Positions 28,611 to 38,585 of a stretch of 64,000 nucleotides of DNA are shown here, piece after piece (positions within the stretch are counted from its first letter, which is position 1; each line of letters opens with the position of its first letter). The notes beneath the pieces are model-generated. The model did no database searches and was not told where the DNA came from. It saw only the letters and a list, made by a program, of their open reading frames with translations. The stretch comes from a virus. The position numbers were made by a program, and so were the translations under genes. The DNA lies in IMG/VR virus record IMGVR_UViG_3300045539_000055, positions 1 through 64,000 of that record; one strand, 5' to 3'.

Positions 28611-29105
28611 ATGCAATCAAAACAAGAAGAAATAGACGAACTCAAGAAAATAGTTAACGATGTTTTTTTAGTTGACATAGATATTAAAAACAGCAAAAGA
28701 GGAGTAGTTGATGCTCGTAAAGTTTACTCTAAAATTCTAAGAGATAGCGGATATAACTATGAGTTGATAGGAGAAACAATAAGCAAAGACCACGCTACTA
28801 TAATTCACTATGTAAAAAACATAGAATATTTATTGTCTTACGACAAAGGATTAAGAGATAAATATGTTGCTTGTAAAAATGTGTTTGTTAAAAAAAAGAA
28901 GTCTATTTCAGACCAAGTAAAAAAAGATGTAGATATATATGTTACCGTAGTGAGATTAACAAATGAACTTCAAGAAGCTGTAGCAATTAAAGAAAAACTT
29001 TTAGATGAGTTTTTTGATTATATTGAAGACTATGAAAAAAGAACAGGTCATTTGCCAAATTCTCACGAATGCAAACATCATATACTACCATTGTTTAACA
29101 CATAA
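28611..29105 (+). CDS. Second DnaA domain IV-like protein
   Basis: 164 residues. The N-terminal 85 resemble DnaA domain IV, with KRGVVDARKVYSKILRD, YELIGETISKDHATIIHYVKN, matching the D-H-x-T-I/V-I-H signature better than the 20100 protein. The C-terminal half is a long charged helix that may dimerise, ending in CKHHILPLF. Two stand-alone domain IV proteins in one phage suggest a division between origin binding and regulation. Confidence 0.75.
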   Translation: MQSKQEEIDELKKIVNDVFLVDIDIKNSKRGVVDARKVYSKILRDSGYNYELIGETISKDHATIIHYVKNIEYLLSYDKGLRDKYVACKNVFVKKKKSISDQVKKDVDIYVTVVRLTNELQEAVAIKEKLLDEFFDYIEDYEKRTGHLPNSHECKHHILPLFNT

Positions 29106-29114
29106 GAGTAATGT

Positions 29115-29309
29115 ATGGACCAAGAGAAAGATAGCGAAGACGAGAGAGCTTCCCGAATTGCGTATAGGATTAATGAATACCATTCGCTATTAGATAGTAT
29201 CTATGAAGGCTTGGTTGACCGTGATTTTAAATTAGTTAGAAAAGAAGCACAGTTTCTAATTATGGAATTAAGATGCATACTAAAATCAACAGAAGAAGAT
29301 GACTTTTGA
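29115..29309 (+). CDS. 64-residue acidic helical protein
   Basis: Helical, charged (MDQEKDSEDERASRIAYRIN, then SLLDSIYEGLVDRDF). No family recognised. It overlaps the nuclease start at 29299 by 11 bp. Confidence 0.58.
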   Translation: MDQEKDSEDERASRIAYRINEYHSLLDSIYEGLVDRDFKLVRKEAQFLIMELRCILKSTEEDDF

Positions 29310-29712
29310 AACAGAACAAGATTTAAAAAGAGAACACAAGGCAATAACTACATTTGTAAATACGTTCAAGGGTTCGTTCCAAAAACTTGACCCACACGAT
29401 ATAGATTACAAAGTGTTTGATAAAGATGGAAAACTAATCGCTTACGTTGAGGTTAAAGGTAGAATAAGAACTATGCATAATGCATATCCTTTACCGGTAG
29501 CAGCGAGAAAGATTGTAAAGTTGACAGATAAAAGATTGACTCCCGTAGTAATATGGGCTTGCGAAGATGGTATAATCTATGGTAAAGTTGATAAATTAAA
29601 AGGAGAAATCAAGTGGGGTGGTCGTGCCCCACGTGATAACTCCTTCAATGATGCTGAACTTATGGTTTATTATGAGAAACAAAAAGCTCTAAAGTATGTT
29701 AGGTTTGTTTAA
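29299..29712 (+). CDS. PD-(D/E)XK-type nuclease, last early gene
   Basis: 137 residues with YKVFDKDGKLIAYVEVKGR, a typical D...E-x-K restriction-endonuclease-like core, then YPLPVAARKIVKL and VVIWACEDGIIYGKV. Small nucleases of this type are frequent in phages and may act in recombination or host DNA breakdown. It ends directly at the end of the convergent giant virion protein gene, with no base between the two stop codons. Confidence 0.7.
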   Translation: MTFETEQDLKREHKAITTFVNTFKGSFQKLDPHDIDYKVFDKDGKLIAYVEVKGRIRTMHNAYPLPVAARKIVKLTDKRLTPVVIWACEDGIIYGKVDKLKGEIKWGGRAPRDNSFNDAELMVYYEKQKALKYVRFV

Positions 29713-32700
29713 TTATTGACCAAACTTTTTACTTCCAAAACTACCCTTCGATGATTTACTTCCTCCAAATTCTTTGCCTCCAAACTCTTTTGAGCCAAAT
29801 CCTTTCTTGTCTTTTGGAACGTAATTATTTATGTCATCCTTAGCATCTCTTTCTTGAGCTTTTTCTAAAGCCTTAGCTTCTTTTTGGTCAAGATGATTTT
29901 CGTACCAATCTGAGCCCTCTCCAAAAGTCTCTTCGTATAACTTAGGGTCGTATCGTTTCATATCTTCTCTATTCTCATATCCTTGAAGAAGCTCTTTACC
30001 TAACTCTCTATCTTCCTTGGCTAATTTTTCATCTCTTGATGTTTGTTTCTTCTTAGCCATTTTTATAGAGCCTCTGATAGCACCTGCTACTTCAGGAGGT
30101 AATATCCCAATATTCGTTAAGAAAGCAGGACCTAATAAAACACCTAATGCTTTTCTGTCTTTTTCAGATATTTCGTGTTCTTTATTGAAATCATCTTTGT
30201 ATTTTCCTGTAGCCCATAATTTTATCATTCCAAAGAACTGCATAGCTCTATCAGGAGCTATACCATACATACCAAGGAATTTTATAAACTCCTCAGGTTT
30301 GGCTGAGTACAAAGCTAATCTATCTTCTTCATCCATATCTAAAGCATCTTGAACTCCTGCTAAGAAATTTGCAGCTCCGGTCTGAACAAGTTTGTCAAGA
30401 ATAGGTAGTGGAGATAAAATATCCGTAACTACAGATGTAGCTTGACCTTTTAATACACCATCAATTCTTTTATCTTCTTCGTCATCAGTCTCTCCTTTAC
30501 CCATCATAGATGCAGCGGCATAACCCGTTAGTATAGTAATTCCTGCTGACATCATTCTAAAAGTAGCCATCTCCGCTGCATATCCCGCTAAAGACCTTGC
30601 AGCAACAATTTTATCTTCTTTTGTTGAAACGCCCCAATACCCTAATGTTGAAAGGTCAGCACCTAATCTTGATGCTTGATTCATTCTGAAACTTGCAAAA
30701 GCCATAAATACTTTAGTAAGCACTTGCTTTCCTGTTTCTTTAGAAGAAAACAAACTTCCTGCTAAATCACTGTCAGATACGTTTTGCTGTCTATCCACCA
30801 TTCTTTGAGCATAGTTTGCTGCTGTTTCATTTATTGGATGATTTGAGTAATCAATATTCTTATAATCTTTACCTTGTTGTTTTAATGACTTCTCATAGTA
30901 AGCCTTAAAGGAAGCTCTCGCTACAGCAACATCGGGTCTAACTAAGAATGTTTTTAACCATTTTCTATTTGCCTCTTCAATAAGCTCCATTGCTTTTTTT
31001 GCATTAGAGTTTGCTGCTTCTTCAATTAGTTTATTGATTGATTCAACTTCTGCTTGAGACTCAATACCTCTGTTAGCGATGGCATATCCTGATTGAGAAA
31101 TCCAATTGTTAAAATCAGAGTTATAAGATGCTGTTAAACTAAAAGTTCCCGCATTTACCCAAGTGTTCATAGCTACCGGAACAAACTGTTTCAATATCTG
31201 AGTTGGTCCTCCTAATGCTTGTCCAACACCAAGGGTTGCTATTTTATTTAATCTTCTAACTGCCTTAGAAAGCTCATCGTTTGAATAAGGATTTTTGTTT
31301 CTTGTGTTAGCAACATACAATTGAACTCTATTCGTAAGTAGTTTTGCATCCTCAGGATTTGGAACTATTTTACTAAAGCTATCAGAATTTAAAAACGCTT
31401 GAACCTGTCTAATTGGGGCTGCGGTTTCAATATCCACAAGTGCATCATACATAGAGTTAGAGTTGTTTCTATCAAAAGATAAATCAATATAGCTCAACAC
31501 ATCTTTCTTCGCATTCATTGGAAGATTTTTTGTGCCTGTCGTATCTTCTAATACTCCTGTTTTTTTGTTGTATAATACACCGTTTGTATTATTTATAAAA
31601 GCTGAATCACTATTGGTTAAGTCAACATCTTGAGGAGCACTTTCCATTCTAACATACTTATCAGGAGAGTAGTTTAAGTCTCTGTCTAAAGTTTTATTAT
31701 AAACATTAAGAGCTACATCTGATAATCTATCGAATTGGTTATCCCATTGCTTATGCCAAAAATCAATAGCTTCTAAGTTTATAGCATCAGTATTGTCTTT
31801 TATGTCTTGAATATCCGCTGAATTACCAATTACCTTATCATACACCTTTTGGTATAGCTCTGCTTTCTTTTGCTCTTGTTCGTTTCCTTTTCTTAAAGCT
31901 GCGATAGACTGCTCTATTAATCCCTTTCTTCTTCCGAACTCGATTTGCATTTCTTGCTCAGTTCCAATCACATTTCTAAGCATAAACGCAGCCATACCTC
32001 TTTCGGTATTATTCTCTGCTGTATTGAACTTCTGCCCGTTTGGTCTTACATCTTTATTATAAAACTGTTTAACGTAGTCGTTTATGATATTATTAGATTG
32101 CGTTTGTGCGTATGCTTTTTTATTAATCAATTTTGTTAAGCCCATTAAGTCCTGAACTACACCACCACGATTAAATCCTTTGAACATTTTTTCAAAAACA
32201 ATATTTAAGTTGGTAGTTTGTTCTGCGAAAGTTCTACCAAGTTGCTTAGAGAAATATTTTTTAAGCTGAATAGCTTTTATTCCTTTTCTTAAAACAATCT
32301 TAGCGTTTTGGTCTCCTTCGTATATAGATGTAACAGCATCCATAGAAGCTGTTGATTTGTTCTCTATAAAATTAGCAAGTGCATCAACTGCTGCAAGAGC
32401 ATTTTGAGTCCTCATCTTGTTTGGGTCCATAGCCATAAACTTAGAGATGATTTCCTTTTCTCTCTTAGTGTATTCAACATCTTCTCCTGTAAACGCATCT
32501 ATTCCGCTGTCTATACTGTTTTGTATCATTGCAGAATAAATTTCAAAAGCGGTATTAATAGTGTCTCTTACTATACCTTCGTTTTTATCTGTCATTGGTT
32601 TATCCTCCTCCAACAGAGCCATCATTTCAGCTTCAGTAAATGTAGAAGCATCTACACCCATCAACTCTTGCAAATCAGCAATTCTTTCAGCTCGAACTAT

Positions 32701-35700
32701 ATCTGCTTGAGATTTCTCTTCTACATTAATATATTCAGTGGCATCTTGAATGTTTACTGTATTTGCAAACCTTACTTTTTGACCGCTTATTTTAGAGCCA
32801 TCTACAGCCTCTTTTATCTTAGCTGCCATATCATTATAGACTTCAATACTTTTTACGATTGATGGGTCTAATTTTCCGAATTTAGAAGCTAAATCACGTA
32901 GGTTAGCATCTTTTGTTTTATCACGAGATAAACTTCTGATTTTCTTTCTTAATTTTTGAGCATCAGTTAATTTTTGAGCATAGTCAGCATTATCATAGAC
33001 CTTAGTTACATACTCAATAAATCTTCTTGTAGATTTTTCACTAAGTACATTTGTATTTCCTAATCTATTTAAAATAGCTTGCTCTTGAATCTTGTTTATT
33101 TTGCCTGACTTTCTTAATTCTTTTACTTCTTTTATTAAGGCTTGAGTAGCTTCTTTAATAGCTTTTACAGCATATCTACCACCCCTGTCTTGGTCTTTAA
33201 GTTGCTTGTTACGTGCAACTCTTTCGGTCATTACTATTTTTCTAATGTCTTTCAATGTTCCAAGAAGTCTTGCTACTGATGGAGCTCTTTTCTCTTTAAG
33301 ACCAAAGTCTTTACGAATCTTACGCACTATAGCCTCTCTCTGTACATCTGTGGCATCTTCATAAACTTTTGACCCCATAACATAACCCATAACATTATCA
33401 TAGGTTTTCTCATCACTAACGCCTCGTTTTTTAGATTTTGCTACAATACCCTTAACTTCTTCCAACATTCTGTTGAATCCCGGAATATCAAACTCAGAAA
33501 TACCTTCACTTACGTTTTGAGTAGCTTGAGCCACAAGAGTCAATGCCTCGTTTATTTGTTCAGGAGTTACATCTTGGATTTCAGATACTTGCTGTATAGC
33601 ATTCTGAAGAGTGATACCTGCGTTCACTAAAGCCTTTAATGTCTTAACTATGACCTTAGCTGTAGCTATAGCCATAACTCTTGTTACATCGTTAAGCTCA
33701 TTAGGGTCTAAGTCTAATGCAGTATCTAATCTATCCAAGAACTCAGATACCTTTTGAAGATTTGTTTTATCAGTGGTATCTAAATCAAGTAGGCTGTCAA
33801 TTTCATTTACCTCTTGAGCAGCTTCTCTAATATTTATTCCTTCAGGTTGTAATCCAATGTCTCCTGCATCTTCTTCGTCAAATTCACTAAATTCTTCAGC
33901 AACAAGACCAACTCTCTGAGGACCAAACATTCCTTCTTTGTAGATTTGTTCTACAATTTTTTTAGCACCTTCTTCATCTCCTTCTTCACGTAATTTTCTT
34001 GCCTGCTCTCTTAAACCTTCTATCTTATCGTTTATTCCTGAGAAATTTACAAATGCATTTTGAGCACGAGTCTCCATTGTCATTGCTCTTCTTGCAAGTG
34101 GAGAGTACATTCTTGCGTGTACTTGCCAAGCATTCTCTTCTCCTTTAGGTCCAAAAGAATTTCCTAACTCAGCGTGTCCATAAAAATCGTGAGTAGCACG
34201 AAACACATCATTTATTAATAATGGTTTACCGTTAACATCTTTAAATCCTGAATCTCTAAGTAAAGGGTTTTCTTCTCTTTGTTGAGCTGTAATTGGTTCA
34301 TTACCAAACTCGGCTTCCGTAGATAGAATAACTAATCGCTTATTATTTCTCAAGTCATCAATCATTTCTTGAGAGTTAGCATAAGGCTCTGTGTCTTTAA
34401 ACTCAAATGTATATCCCTCGTTTATTAGCTCTTGATATTGCTCAATAGTTTCTTTAGCCATAGCTGCATAAGCGGCTTTGACTGTAGGGTCATTTGGATT
34501 ATTTTCCATTGCAAGAAAAGCATCCTTCAGCCTTTTTAATTTGGCTTCATCTATTTTTCTTGTTCCTGAGTATTTTGGTCTTTCAGTTCCGAAAACTCTT
34601 TTGTAATATCTATCCGCAATTGTCTTAACTGCCGAAAGCGGCTTGTTGAAGAGTCTGTTTCCTGCGACAGGTCCGGCTGTTTGCTGCTCTGTTGTTGCTT
34701 GTCCATTTTCTTGTGTTTGAGTTGTTATTTGTGTCTTTGAAGACACTTTAGGAATTTTTCTATTTAAAATAGTTATTGCTTGTTCTTTAGTTAGGTTTAC
34801 TTTTTTTGTAATACCATCTTTCGCTCTCTTGTCAGGGAATGATATACTATAAGTATCTCCTACTTTAGAGATATAAGTTTTTTCAGCAATTTGAATAGGA
34901 GTTGCAATTCCATTCACATCTGATGTAGCTTTCTCATCTATTGCAGCTATAAAATCTTCAGAAGTCTTAGGTCCTTCAACAGTTACTGTTTCTGTAGTAG
35001 CTACTTCAGGTTGTTCTAATTGAGCTTGAATCTCAGAGTATCTTTGACCATCCTCTGTAGCTAACCATTTTTGCTCTGTTATATCATCAACTTCTTCTTT
35101 AGTTCTTCCCTCAGCCATAAGAGCTTGTCTTTCTTCTCGGAAAGATTCCACTCCTTTATCCATCAAAGCGTTTGCTTCTTCCTCAAGAGTTACTCTTTGC
35201 TCAGTAGTTATTTCTTGCGGTTTCGCATTGATGATAGTTTCTTCGGTAATTCCTTCGGGTTGGGCGTTTCTTTCGACCACTTCTTGCAATCCCAAGCCGG
35301 TTTGTTCTGTGCGTAGCACGCTTTCATCTGTTGTTTGCTCTTGAATGGCATCTTCTTCTTCGTTTAAAAGGTTACTTAATTCATTTTCTGACAACTGAGT
35401 ACTTGTCTTTTCTTCTATAATAGCTTTCAATTTAGCTCCTGTCTCTTCGTCATTTTTTACACCAAGTGCTGAACGCAAAAGTCTTCTTGCGGTCATACCC
35501 TCAGTCTTCTCAACAAATTGTTCTTTGGTATATCTTACACCATCAATCATATATTGAGCTACTCCTTTCTTAGTTGTTCCTAAAGTTTTGCTTAGGTCAA
35601 CTGAAGACTCTTCAGGTGCTAATTCTTTTGTATCTGCAATAACTGCTAACTCTTCGTTTATTTCTTTTATCTTATCTGAATAGATTTCTCTTCTATTTGT

Positions 35701-38571
35701 TGATGAAGTAAGCTCTTCTTTAGCGGACATCAACTCCATAGTCCTTGCTAAAACAGCAGGCTTAATTTTGTTTTTGTTTTCTCCTACAGACAAAGCCTCT
35801 CTTGCATCTCTTTTCAATCCTACGTTCTCTTGTATTCTTTGATTGGTATCAGCATCAATTTTACCAAGTTGGTGCATATTGTTAGCCCAAGATGATATTC
35901 TTGAATCAGAAGCAGATTCTGTACCTACAAAACTTGCATCAGTAAGTTTGTTTGCTATTTCTATGTTTGAGTTGTTTTTAATCCCTCTGTAGGTATTAAT
36001 AGCCATATTGGAACTGTTATTTCCTATACCTCCTAATGCCTCAGCAGAAATCTCTTTCCAATTAATTTCCTGACCTGAGTTCATTTGTGCGGCAAGTTCT
36101 CCCGTAGCTTCTGCTAAAGGGTCAAATACAGCACGCTCAGCTATCTGAGTACCTACTTTTCTTGTTGTACTTGCAAGTACACTTGTTGGTTTAAATACTT
36201 TACCTGCAAGACCTGCTGATAAATAATCAACTATTGCAATTGGAATACCTCTTTCAAAACCTCTTTTTCCACCTTCATCCCAAACAGTGTCATCACTAAG
36301 AGCTTCTGCAACTTGATTAGGGTCATTTACATCATAACCTCTTTCTCTCATCACATCAAGTACTGAGTTGGTATATTCCATAGCTAAACTTGTAGCAGCC
36401 ATACCTGTTCTAAAACCTTGAACACCTCCCGCAATAGCTCCTCCCGGAGTAGATACTATACCTGTCGGACCTGCAAGAAAACCTGTTGCTCCAATAGCTG
36501 CACCTGTACCGGCTCCTGCCGCTGTAGTACCCGCTACTATCTTCATCCCATAAGGTAATATTTGACTAAGACTTGTTCCTGCCATAGTCAAAGCCAATTC
36601 AAATGGATTATCTAAGAACACATCGAATCCTTCGCTAAATCCTGAGGCTTGTTGCCAACGAGACATAACTCTACTCTGTTTTCCTGATTGATTAGTTAGA
36701 TTATCAACAATAATTCGAGAAGCCTCTTCTTTATCTGTTTTGCTATTTACATCTTTTATTCCTAAAGCAAAAGCTAATATCTGCTGTGCGGCATTTCCAT
36801 TCTTATAGGCATCGCTTACAGAGTTAGAGAATCCTGACCAATTGTCTTCAAAATCTCCTTGTATTTGTTTATTTGCCTTGGCATCAAAATAAGTCTTAGC
36901 ATCCTCGTATTTTTTTGCAGCGTAGTTTTGAGTTAATTTTAAATCTTCATAGTTTTTAACTAACTCATTTTTTAAAGCCAAATCAGCAGAGTTCTTAGGA
37001 ACTACCGTAGATATTTTGTCAATAGAAACTCCAAATGAATTTAAAGATTGCACATCAATATCTTCTTTCTTTTTCTTTGCTTCTGCATTTATTTTCGCAG
37101 CTTCTTGTGCTACTACTTTTGATTTTTTATCTAAATAAAGGTCAAAGTCTTCTCTTGCTTTTTCAACTTTTCCTTCAGTAATAAATCCTGAATCAAAAAC
37201 TTGACCTCGCAATGCTTCTTCTTGCTTCTTGTACTTTGCTATTAATTTGTCAGTATCTGAACGCATTTTACCATTAACCACAAGGTTAGGGTATTTTTTT
37301 GCCTCAGGACCTCCTCCATATCCTTCTTCTAAGAAGTCAACCATATCTCTAACCTTGATGTACTCATCGTATGTCTTTTTATTAGACATATAGTCAACAC
37401 CACGAGCTTTGTAGAACTTATCAGCTTCTACATCGATTGGGTTTACATCTTTCCAAGAGCCTTTAGCAAAAGCCTTTGCTTCTTTATCTGTGTTGAAGTC
37501 AAAAACTTCTCCTCTTTCTCTTGCTCTTTTAATGGCTTCTTTAAATGGAAGTTCTTCCCAAGTTTTTGGGTCCGAAGAATAATTGTTTGGGTCTTTAGGA
37601 AATAAAGTAGGTATAACTTTGTATTTACCATCTTCTTCAAAAGAGGTAAACTTAACAGTAGATAAAGTTCCATCAGGATTCAATCTACCATTTTTACGAA
37701 GTTTTTGTGCTTGAACTGATTTCGTTAATAAATCTCCTGTTATAGGTGCGTTTACAGGAACAGCGTTATCGTTTATAAAGGATTTTAATTTATTTGATTC
37801 TTCTGAATTTATTTCAGAAATGTTTTGTAAATTAATCTCTATAGACTTTTTCCCATCTAAAGTTTTGGCAATAATCTTGTCAGTACCAAAACCGGTTTCT
37901 TCAAAGTTAATACCAAACTTAGAAAACTTAGTTCTTAATGTAACTATAGCATCTTCTTCAGTTTTTGATATAAGATTAGCATCTATTGCATTAAGAGATT
38001 TCAAGAACTCAGGAGCTGATTTTAAGCCCTTGTTTATAGCCTTTTTTTCTTTCTGTTGATTAGCTTCTTCTACAGCCTCTATCCCTTGTCTTCTTTTGGT
38101 TTCCTTAGAGATTGCTACAGCTTCTTTGAATTTTTTCTGTTGCTCTTCAATAAATCTCTCTTGGTCTGTTTTCTTGAAGTTTACACCTTTTAAATCAGCC
38201 GCAGTAAAGGTTTTCATTTGAGGCATTGCCTCTCTTACCTCATCTCCAAAAGTTGAGGCTGTTCTTTTAGTAGGAGTAGTAGCCGATGAACCATCTTCCG
38301 AAGACGAACCCGTAGTAATTTTTTGGTCCTTTTGAGGCGTGCCTGATACCGAAAAAACTTTTTTTTTTGAAGCAACAGCTTGCCCACTAACACCCATTAA
38401 TGTTTTGTAATCGTCAATGGTTTTAGTATATCCATCATTTACAAATGCATCATAAGAATCCTTTAGTGCATTTGGATTTGTGGCTAATAATTTTTTATAT
38501 TCTTCAAGGCTTTTAGTATATCCTTGAGAAACAAATAAATCATACGAGTCTTGGATTGCTTGTTCGTTCAT
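29713..38571 (-). CDS. Giant internal virion / ejection protein (2952 residues)
   Basis: The largest gene of the window. The N-terminus has two tandem copies of a helical unit (SYDLFVSQGYTKSLEEYKKL and SYDAFVNDGYTKTIDDYKTL). A Gly/Ala-rich hydrophobic stretch lies near 690-740. Around 1440-1480 is a conserved block seen in giant phage proteins, with NDVFRATHDFYGHAELG and MYSPLARRAMTMETRAQN. Membrane-like segments occur near 2650-2700, and a repetitive GFGSKEFGGKEFGG-type tail ends the protein. It is first in a run of three proteins in ejection-protein order, as with gp14/15/16 of T7-like phages. It likely enters the cell with the DNA. A palindrome copy lies at 34731. Confidence 0.75.
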   Translation of the reverse strand: MNEQAIQDSYDLFVSQGYTKSLEEYKKLLATNPNALKDSYDAFVNDGYTKTIDDYKTLMGVSGQAVASKKKVFSVSGTPQKDQKITTGSSSEDGSSATTPTKRTASTFGDEVREAMPQMKTFTAADLKGVNFKKTDQERFIEEQQKKFKEAVAISKETKRRQGIEAVEEANQQKEKKAINKGLKSAPEFLKSLNAIDANLISKTEEDAIVTLRTKFSKFGINFEETGFGTDKIIAKTLDGKKSIEINLQNISEINSEESNKLKSFINDNAVPVNAPITGDLLTKSVQAQKLRKNGRLNPDGTLSTVKFTSFEEDGKYKVIPTLFPKDPNNYSSDPKTWEELPFKEAIKRARERGEVFDFNTDKEAKAFAKGSWKDVNPIDVEADKFYKARGVDYMSNKKTYDEYIKVRDMVDFLEEGYGGGPEAKKYPNLVVNGKMRSDTDKLIAKYKKQEEALRGQVFDSGFITEGKVEKAREDFDLYLDKKSKVVAQEAAKINAEAKKKKEDIDVQSLNSFGVSIDKISTVVPKNSADLALKNELVKNYEDLKLTQNYAAKKYEDAKTYFDAKANKQIQGDFEDNWSGFSNSVSDAYKNGNAAQQILAFALGIKDVNSKTDKEEASRIIVDNLTNQSGKQSRVMSRWQQASGFSEGFDVFLDNPFELALTMAGTSLSQILPYGMKIVAGTTAAGAGTGAAIGATGFLAGPTGIVSTPGGAIAGGVQGFRTGMAATSLAMEYTNSVLDVMRERGYDVNDPNQVAEALSDDTVWDEGGKRGFERGIPIAIVDYLSAGLAGKVFKPTSVLASTTRKVGTQIAERAVFDPLAEATGELAAQMNSGQEINWKEISAEALGGIGNNSSNMAINTYRGIKNNSNIEIANKLTDASFVGTESASDSRISSWANNMHQLGKIDADTNQRIQENVGLKRDAREALSVGENKNKIKPAVLARTMELMSAKEELTSSTNRREIYSDKIKEINEELAVIADTKELAPEESSVDLSKTLGTTKKGVAQYMIDGVRYTKEQFVEKTEGMTARRLLRSALGVKNDEETGAKLKAIIEEKTSTQLSENELSNLLNEEEDAIQEQTTDESVLRTEQTGLGLQEVVERNAQPEGITEETIINAKPQEITTEQRVTLEEEANALMDKGVESFREERQALMAEGRTKEEVDDITEQKWLATEDGQRYSEIQAQLEQPEVATTETVTVEGPKTSEDFIAAIDEKATSDVNGIATPIQIAEKTYISKVGDTYSISFPDKRAKDGITKKVNLTKEQAITILNRKIPKVSSKTQITTQTQENGQATTEQQTAGPVAGNRLFNKPLSAVKTIADRYYKRVFGTERPKYSGTRKIDEAKLKRLKDAFLAMENNPNDPTVKAAYAAMAKETIEQYQELINEGYTFEFKDTEPYANSQEMIDDLRNNKRLVILSTEAEFGNEPITAQQREENPLLRDSGFKDVNGKPLLINDVFRATHDFYGHAELGNSFGPKGEENAWQVHARMYSPLARRAMTMETRAQNAFVNFSGINDKIEGLREQARKLREEGDEEGAKKIVEQIYKEGMFGPQRVGLVAEEFSEFDEEDAGDIGLQPEGINIREAAQEVNEIDSLLDLDTTDKTNLQKVSEFLDRLDTALDLDPNELNDVTRVMAIATAKVIVKTLKALVNAGITLQNAIQQVSEIQDVTPEQINEALTLVAQATQNVSEGISEFDIPGFNRMLEEVKGIVAKSKKRGVSDEKTYDNVMGYVMGSKVYEDATDVQREAIVRKIRKDFGLKEKRAPSVARLLGTLKDIRKIVMTERVARNKQLKDQDRGGRYAVKAIKEATQALIKEVKELRKSGKINKIQEQAILNRLGNTNVLSEKSTRRFIEYVTKVYDNADYAQKLTDAQKLRKKIRSLSRDKTKDANLRDLASKFGKLDPSIVKSIEVYNDMAAKIKEAVDGSKISGQKVRFANTVNIQDATEYINVEEKSQADIVRAERIADLQELMGVDASTFTEAEMMALLEEDKPMTDKNEGIVRDTINTAFEIYSAMIQNSIDSGIDAFTGEDVEYTKREKEIISKFMAMDPNKMRTQNALAAVDALANFIENKSTASMDAVTSIYEGDQNAKIVLRKGIKAIQLKKYFSKQLGRTFAEQTTNLNIVFEKMFKGFNRGGVVQDLMGLTKLINKKAYAQTQSNNIINDYVKQFYNKDVRPNGQKFNTAENNTERGMAAFMLRNVIGTEQEMQIEFGRRKGLIEQSIAALRKGNEQEQKKAELYQKVYDKVIGNSADIQDIKDNTDAINLEAIDFWHKQWDNQFDRLSDVALNVYNKTLDRDLNYSPDKYVRMESAPQDVDLTNSDSAFINNTNGVLYNKKTGVLEDTTGTKNLPMNAKKDVLSYIDLSFDRNNSNSMYDALVDIETAAPIRQVQAFLNSDSFSKIVPNPEDAKLLTNRVQLYVANTRNKNPYSNDELSKAVRRLNKIATLGVGQALGGPTQILKQFVPVAMNTWVNAGTFSLTASYNSDFNNWISQSGYAIANRGIESQAEVESINKLIEEAANSNAKKAMELIEEANRKWLKTFLVRPDVAVARASFKAYYEKSLKQQGKDYKNIDYSNHPINETAANYAQRMVDRQQNVSDSDLAGSLFSSKETGKQVLTKVFMAFASFRMNQASRLGADLSTLGYWGVSTKEDKIVAARSLAGYAAEMATFRMMSAGITILTGYAAASMMGKGETDDEEDKRIDGVLKGQATSVVTDILSPLPILDKLVQTGAANFLAGVQDALDMDEEDRLALYSAKPEEFIKFLGMYGIAPDRAMQFFGMIKLWATGKYKDDFNKEHEISEKDRKALGVLLGPAFLTNIGILPPEVAGAIRGSIKMAKKKQTSRDEKLAKEDRELGKELLQGYENREDMKRYDPKLYEETFGEGSDWYENHLDQKEAKALEKAQERDAKDDINNYVPKDKKGFGSKEFGGKEFGGSKSSKGSFGSKKFGQ
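34731..34746. repeat. Dispersed 16-bp palindrome in the giant virion protein gene
   Basis: GTGTCTTTGAAGACAC on the plus strand, GTGTCTTCAAAGACAC in sense, encoding V-S-S-K-T in a glutamine- and threonine-rich linker, in the same frame as the copy at 22153. Confidence 0.9.
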
Positions 38572-38585
38572 TTTTTTTATTTTTA

